Source: Endozoicomonadaceae bacterium (GTDB taxonomy: Bacteria > Pseudomonadota > Gammaproteobacteria > Pseudomonadales > Endozoicomonadaceae). From it: a DNA stretch of 38,120 nucleotides. Within the stretch, counting starts at the first letter, position 1. Every line of letters starts with the position of its first letter. The translations under genes were made by a program, and so were the position numbers. The stretch spans positions 1 to 38,120 of the forward strand of contig JAGLCE010000002.1 of assembly GCA_023146365.1 (NCBI GenBank), given 5' to 3'. Under the pieces are notes generated by a model. That model made no database searches, was not told the origin of the DNA, and saw only the letters and a program-made list of their open reading frames with translations. Shown here in pieces: positions 35,029-38,120 of the stretch.

Positions 35029-35499
35029 TCAGAGCTCAGAGATCAGCTGATCTACCAGCTGGCCGTTTGCACCGTGATCGATATGCGAACCCAGAATTTT
35101 TTCGGCACCAGCTACAGCCAAAGTTGCCACTTCAGCACGCAGTAGTTCGCGAGCCCGATTCACTTCCTGTTCAATATCTGCCTGGGCCGCCACTTTCAGG
35201 CGTTCGCCTTCGGCACGAGCCTGTTCTTTCGACTCATCAATGAGATGAGTCGCCCGTTTGGTGGCCTGCTCAATGATGGCCTGAGCCTGCTTCTTCGCTT
35301 CACGCAGTTTGTCAGCGACCTTTGTCTGGGCCAGCTCCAAATCTCGTGATGCACGAATCGAATTTTCCAAGCCTTCGGCTATCTTTTTCTGCCTATCAGA
35401 TAGCACCTGCATGATCGGTGGCCACACATACTGCATGCAAAACCACACGAAAACGAGAAAGGCTATCGATTGGCCGATAATTGTCGCATTGATGTTCAC
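35029..35499 (-). CDS. atpF: F1Fo ATP synthase b subunit
   Basis: 156 residues with the GTG start at 35499, exactly the E. coli length. It is the peripheral-stalk dimer. The anchor NINATIIGQSIAFLVFVWFC is followed by a long charged helix (RQKKIAEGLENSIRASRDLE, KKQAQAIIEQATKRATHLID) and the ending ILGSHIDHGANGQLVDQLI. The frame is open further upstream to 35577, but family alignment begins at the Val-Asn-Ile-Asn codons and GTAGGTA lies eight to ten bases before the GTG, so GTG 35499 is preferred. Confidence 0.95.
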   Translation of the reverse strand: MNINATIIGQSIAFLVFVWFCMQYVWPPIMQVLSDRQKKIAEGLENSIRASRDLELAQTKVADKLREAKKQAQAIIEQATKRATHLIDESKEQARAEGERLKVAAQADIEQEVNRARELLRAEVATLAVAGAEKILGSHIDHGANGQLVDQLISEL

Positions 35500-35599
35500 G
35501 CCAATACCTACCGTTTCTGTTACTGTCCTAGTCGTTGAGTCGCTCGAAAATCTCCGTTTTATCGGGTCGACGCACACTCATAACCATTAACTTCAATAA

Positions 35600-35866
35600 T
35601 TAGTGCAGAACGGTAGCCGCCTGTCCGATGAACGGGTTAGCAAAGGTGAAGAACAACGCAATACCAACACCGATCATGGTAACAGCGTCCAACAAACCTG
35701 CCACGATGAACATTTTGACTTGCAACATCGGCACCATCTCGGGCTGACGTGCAGCACCTTCGAGGAACTTACCGCCCAGCAAACCGAAACCGATAGCAGT
35801 ACCCAAGGCACCGAAGCCGATCAGCAGTGCAACTGCAATAGCGGTCATACCTACAACTAATTCCAT
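35600..35866 (-). CDS. atpE: F1Fo ATP synthase c subunit
   Basis: 88 residues forming a two-helix hairpin of the proton-driven rotor ring. Helix 1 is glycine/alanine-rich (GFGALGTAIGFGLLGGKFLE). The polar loop is ARQPEM, and helix 2 carries the proton-binding carboxylate Asp60 in VAGLLDAVTMIGVG. No Na+-type residue set is apparent near it. It has a strong GGGGGA site. Between atpB and atpF. Confidence 0.97.
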   Translation of the reverse strand: MELVVGMTAIAVALLIGFGALGTAIGFGLLGGKFLEGAARQPEMVPMLQVKMFIVAGLLDAVTMIGVGIALFFTFANPFIGQAATVLH

Positions 35867-35989
35867 TAGATTTTCCCCCGACAGTGTCGTTTTATGTGAG
35901 TAAAGTTAGAACAACGGTTGCTAGTTAACCCCCAGAACGACAATGCAGGACGCATATTTCTTATCCCGCTCTTCTCCCCTGGAGATAAG

Positions 35990-36865
35990 TCAGTGATCCT
36001 CATGAGCCATGCTGAGGTAAACAATCGTCAACATCATGAAGATAAACGCTTGCAGTGTGATAACCAGAATATGGAAGACCGCCCAAAGAAAGTGCATGGG
36101 CAGCTGAAACCAACCAACCAGCGCAATCAGAATAAATAGTAGTTCACCCGCATACAAGTTGCCGAACAGTCGTAGCGCCAAAGAGATCGGTTTGGCTATC
36201 AGTGTAACAAATTCCAGAAGAAAATTCACCGGTATGAATAGCGCTTGTATCGCCTTGTTCGGACTGTTGAACGGATGCAACGTCAGCTCACCGATAAAGC
36301 CGCCAAAGCCTTTCACCTTGATGGAGTAGAAGATGATCAAGACGAACACGCTAAGAGAGAGTCCCAAAGTGATATTTGGATCAGTGGATGGCACGATCTT
36401 CATGTACGGGATGCCAATCAGCGTCGCTAGACTCGGTATCCAGTCCACCGGCACCAGATCCATCAGATTCATCAGAAATACCCAGACAAAAATGGTCAAC
36501 GCCAGTGGAGCGATCACCTTACTCTTGCCGTGAAACGTATCCTTAACGCTACCGTCTACGAACTCAACGATGGTTTCCACCAAATTTTGCAGTCCACCGG
36601 GAACGCCGCTGTTTGCCTTTTTCGCAACGCAACGAAACAGGCCAATAAATATCAGCCCGAGAAATATTGACCAAAACAGGCTGTCCACATGAAACGCACA
36701 GAACCCCATGGCCTGTGCTTCTTCAGCACCACGGGCGATCGTCCACGTAGCCTCACTCAGCGTGCTGCCATCGTAGCGTTCAAAACCTGCAGGAAGCTGA
36801 CCATACGTCAGATTCTGCAGGTGATGAACAATATATTCAGATGATGTTTGTCCATTGCTTGACAT
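35990..36865 (-). CDS. atpB: F1Fo ATP synthase a subunit
   Basis: 291 residues. It forms the stator half-channels for protons. The essential Arg is in ISLALRLFGNLYAGELLFIL. Further family marks are VDSLFWSIFLGLIFIGLFR, VFLMNLMDLVPVDWIPSLA and HILVITLQAFIFMMLTIVYL. The N-terminal 50 residues are hydrophilic, as in relatives. It follows atpI by 13 bases and precedes atpE by about 120 bases. Confidence 0.98.
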   Translation of the reverse strand: MSSNGQTSSEYIVHHLQNLTYGQLPAGFERYDGSTLSEATWTIARGAEEAQAMGFCAFHVDSLFWSIFLGLIFIGLFRCVAKKANSGVPGGLQNLVETIVEFVDGSVKDTFHGKSKVIAPLALTIFVWVFLMNLMDLVPVDWIPSLATLIGIPYMKIVPSTDPNITLGLSLSVFVLIIFYSIKVKGFGGFIGELTLHPFNSPNKAIQALFIPVNFLLEFVTLIAKPISLALRLFGNLYAGELLFILIALVGWFQLPMHFLWAVFHILVITLQAFIFMMLTIVYLSMAHEDH

Positions 36866-36878
36866 AAACGTGCTCTCG

Positions 36879-37319
36879 TCAGCTAACCCTGCTATTTAGA
36901 ATGACCGGGGCAAACCAGTTCACCGCCTGTACTACGACAAATGCGCTCATTAGAATTAACGGATGGAGGGGGCGAACCCAAGCAAATACCAGTGCAAATC
37001 CGCAAAAGGTCAACAAAAATTTTCCGGCTTCACCTTGATAGAAGCTATTCACTATGCGCTGAGCGGACTGTGCGCCAGCGAAGGCAAAGGTCTTACGCAC
37101 CAACCATGCATTGGGGAGCAAGCAGATCAAGCCACCCAAAAGGGCTGACATCGCCATAATTCGGTCAACCACCAGCAGACCCAGCGCCATGATAGCCGTA
37201 ACAGCCATTTGGACAAGAATAACCCGATAGACCAGCGACTTAGGGATACCCCTTTCACTCTGACCAGCCAAGGCGTTGCGCTTGTAAGTTAACTGCATGA
37301 ACGGTAAAAGTCCCACCAT
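36879..37319 (-). CDS. atpI: ATP synthase assembly protein AtpI
   Basis: 146 residues with four hydrophobic segments (e.g. VYRVILVQMAVTAIMALGLL, MSALLGGLICLLPNAWLVRK, FLLTFCGFALVFAWVRPLH, LILMSAFVVVQAVNWFAPVI). AtpI assists c-ring assembly and is poorly conserved in sequence, but PNAWLVRKTFAFAGAQSAQ and FYQGEAGKFLLT are family-like. ATG 37319 lacks a clear ribosome site; an in-frame ATG at 37298 (MQLTYKRNALAGQ) is an alternative. First gene of the atp operon. Confidence 0.92.
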   Translation of the reverse strand: MVGLLPFMQLTYKRNALAGQSERGIPKSLVYRVILVQMAVTAIMALGLLVVDRIMAMSALLGGLICLLPNAWLVRKTFAFAGAQSAQRIVNSFYQGEAGKFLLTFCGFALVFAWVRPLHPLILMSAFVVVQAVNWFAPVILNSRVS

Positions 37320-37392
37320 AGGCTTATGTATTAACGCAGAGCCGAACCGACCGTGCGTGATCTATTTTCTTCATTACACGGCTCGTATTCTC

Positions 37393-37411
37393 AGTCGGAC
37401 TCATCCCGACT
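37393..37411 (-). other. hairpin in the atp operon leader
   Basis: AGTCGG and CCGACT form a 6-bp stem with a 7-base loop in the transcribed leader, between the promoter and atpI. No T run follows, so it is not a clear terminator; it may affect message stability. Confidence 0.4.
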
Positions 37412-37461
37412 ATCTGTGTTGTTATATCACTCATAGCCTACGAGAACTCTGATAATGTCGA

Positions 37462-37490
37462 ATTATATGAGTAAAAACATCTAGTCTCAA
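37462..37490 (-). promoter_or_regulatory. sigma70 promoter of the atp operon
   Basis: On the minus strand, TTGAGA (37490-37485) and a perfect TATAAT (37467-37462) are exactly 17 bases apart. It lies about 145 bases before the atpI start. No other promoter of this quality was found upstream of the operon. Confidence 0.78.
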
Positions 37491-37499
37491 CTAGCAACT

Positions 37500-38005
37500 C
37501 ATCAAACTGAACAGTTGCGTATCAATTACTGATAAATCGCCTGCTATGTCTAGCTTAGAAATACCTTCTACAGCGCCACCACCGATAGCGCCAAGTAGAC
37601 CAGAATACCATATGGCAGGCAAAAGTGCATTAAGGGCAACTCTAAAAACCTCGAAAAGCTAAAATAATAGCCACCTGACATGGTTTGAGTCGAGCGCCAT
37701 GCAACTTGGTTTGTTGATCCTCAGAATGATTTAAACCTATTATCCAAGCTAAAACGTACCATGAGCCGGAAGAATGTCCGTCCTCAGCTAAGTGGCGTTT
37801 ACAAAAAAAACTCGTTTCTATTGAGTCATAATGCAAACTTTTGCTTTTGTCGATAGAGTGGATTAACTGCTGGCTGAGTGGTTAGCTAATTTTTGGGGCT
37901 GAGAAGCGGTTTTTAGAGGCTCTCTTAAGCGTTCTATCTTTGGCAACTCCGACTCATTGGCCGTTACTCCTTGACCAGTAAAGCTACAAAAGCATTCATA
38001 TGGTG
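37500..38005 (-). pseudogene. possible small gene interrupted by the 291-bp element
   Basis: With the element and one TTAA removed, the minus strand reads without a stop across the join: APYECFCSFTGQGVTANESE, then LPKIERL at the junction, continuing MHFCLPYGILVYLALSVVAL to a stop. A second frame left of the element gives LLPAIWYSGLLGAIGGGAVE and continues as GISKLDIAGDLSVIDTQLF, a hydrophobic Gly-rich stretch. Which frame was real is unclear and no start or family was identified. The rest of 37320-38120 has no gene. Confidence 0.3.
37634..37924. mobile_element. 291-bp non-autonomous element with TIRs and TTAA target duplication
   Basis: Left end GGGCAACTCTAAAAACC (37634-37650) and right end GGTTTTTAGAGGCTCTC (37908-37924) are inverted repeats matching at 13 of 17 positions. 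TTAA flanks both sides (37630-37633 and 37925-37928), as expected for IS5-group insertion (YTAR). No transposase is encoded, so it is MITE-like or an internally deleted IS. Its ends differ from those of copies A-C, so it belongs to a second family. Confidence 0.75.
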
Positions 38006-38096
38006 CCTAAAATATCATAACTGCGATACAAGAGTATTATCTAATTCAAACGAACATCAGAATCTTTCATGTGATTACTTACAATTTCTTTTAAAT

Positions 38097-38120
38097 GAGA
38101 CCTTTGCATGACGACATTAT
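38097..38120. mobile_element. possible IS5-type end running off the window
   Basis: GAGACCTTTGCATGACG resembles the transposase-proximal end of copy A, GAGACCTCAGCATAACTC, in the same sense as an element continuing rightwards. Only 24 bases are visible. Confidence 0.25.

Noticed and set aside
1..38120. CRISPR arrays, tRNA or rRNA genes, prophage modules, toxin-antitoxin pairs
   Set aside because: No regularly spaced direct repeats, cloverleaf-like sequences, phage structural genes or recognisable toxin genes were seen on reading both strands.

Overview
The window is a bacterial chromosome segment, most likely from a gammaproteobacterium near the Halomonadaceae/Oceanospirillales. This is inferred from the gene order rpsF-rpsR-(membrane protein)-rplI-dnaB, the full atpIBEFHAGDC operon, murJ, glmU and glmS, and a bifunctional wax ester synthase, plus the character of the proteins. 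No rRNA or tRNA gene is visible to fix the taxonomy. Several decayed mobile elements and long non-coding stretches suggest a genome that has undergone, or is undergoing, decay and rearrangement.

Layout. 0.2-5.5 kb: a YaiI/YqxD-family protein, a secreted PqaA-like protein, an overlapping minus-strand pair of signalling proteins (a receiver protein and a receiver-EAL c-di-GMP phosphodiesterase, both with altered receiver sites), and an orphan PotF-like polyamine-binding protein. 5.7-9.6 kb: the ribosomal/replication cluster rpsF, rpsR, a membrane protein, rplI, terminator, dnaB, preceded by a recognisable promoter and a probable S6:S18-binding leader. 9.7-14.9 kb (minus strand): selO, a large MscK/MscM-type mechanosensitive channel and a small membrane protein. 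15-20.5 kb: a membrane-anchored methyltransferase, a 62-codon basic protein, murJ and a class III alcohol dehydrogenase (frmA), interspersed with three decayed copies of one IS5-type element. 20.6-22.3 kb: the wax ester synthase/DGAT.

22.3-26.6 kb is the most unusual part. An AT-rich 1003-residue protein has a disordered N-terminus, at least eight helical repeats spaced about 47 residues apart, and a C-terminal RAP domain. This resembles the architecture of eukaryotic organellar RNA-binding proteins and is rare in bacteria. It is flanked by the relic of a REP-associated tyrosine transposase upstream and a possible IS3-type relic downstream, which suggests horizontal arrival.

26.6-37.5 kb holds glmU-glmS (plus strand) facing the nine-gene ATP synthase operon (minus strand) across one bidirectional terminator. 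In related bacteria glmU/glmS usually follow atpC on the same strand, so the glmUS block appears inverted, and its outer edge adjoins the RAP island. The atp operon has a near-consensus promoter. The last 0.8 kb contains no intact gene, but holds a 291-bp TIR-bounded element with a TTAA target duplication inside what looks like a broken reading frame.
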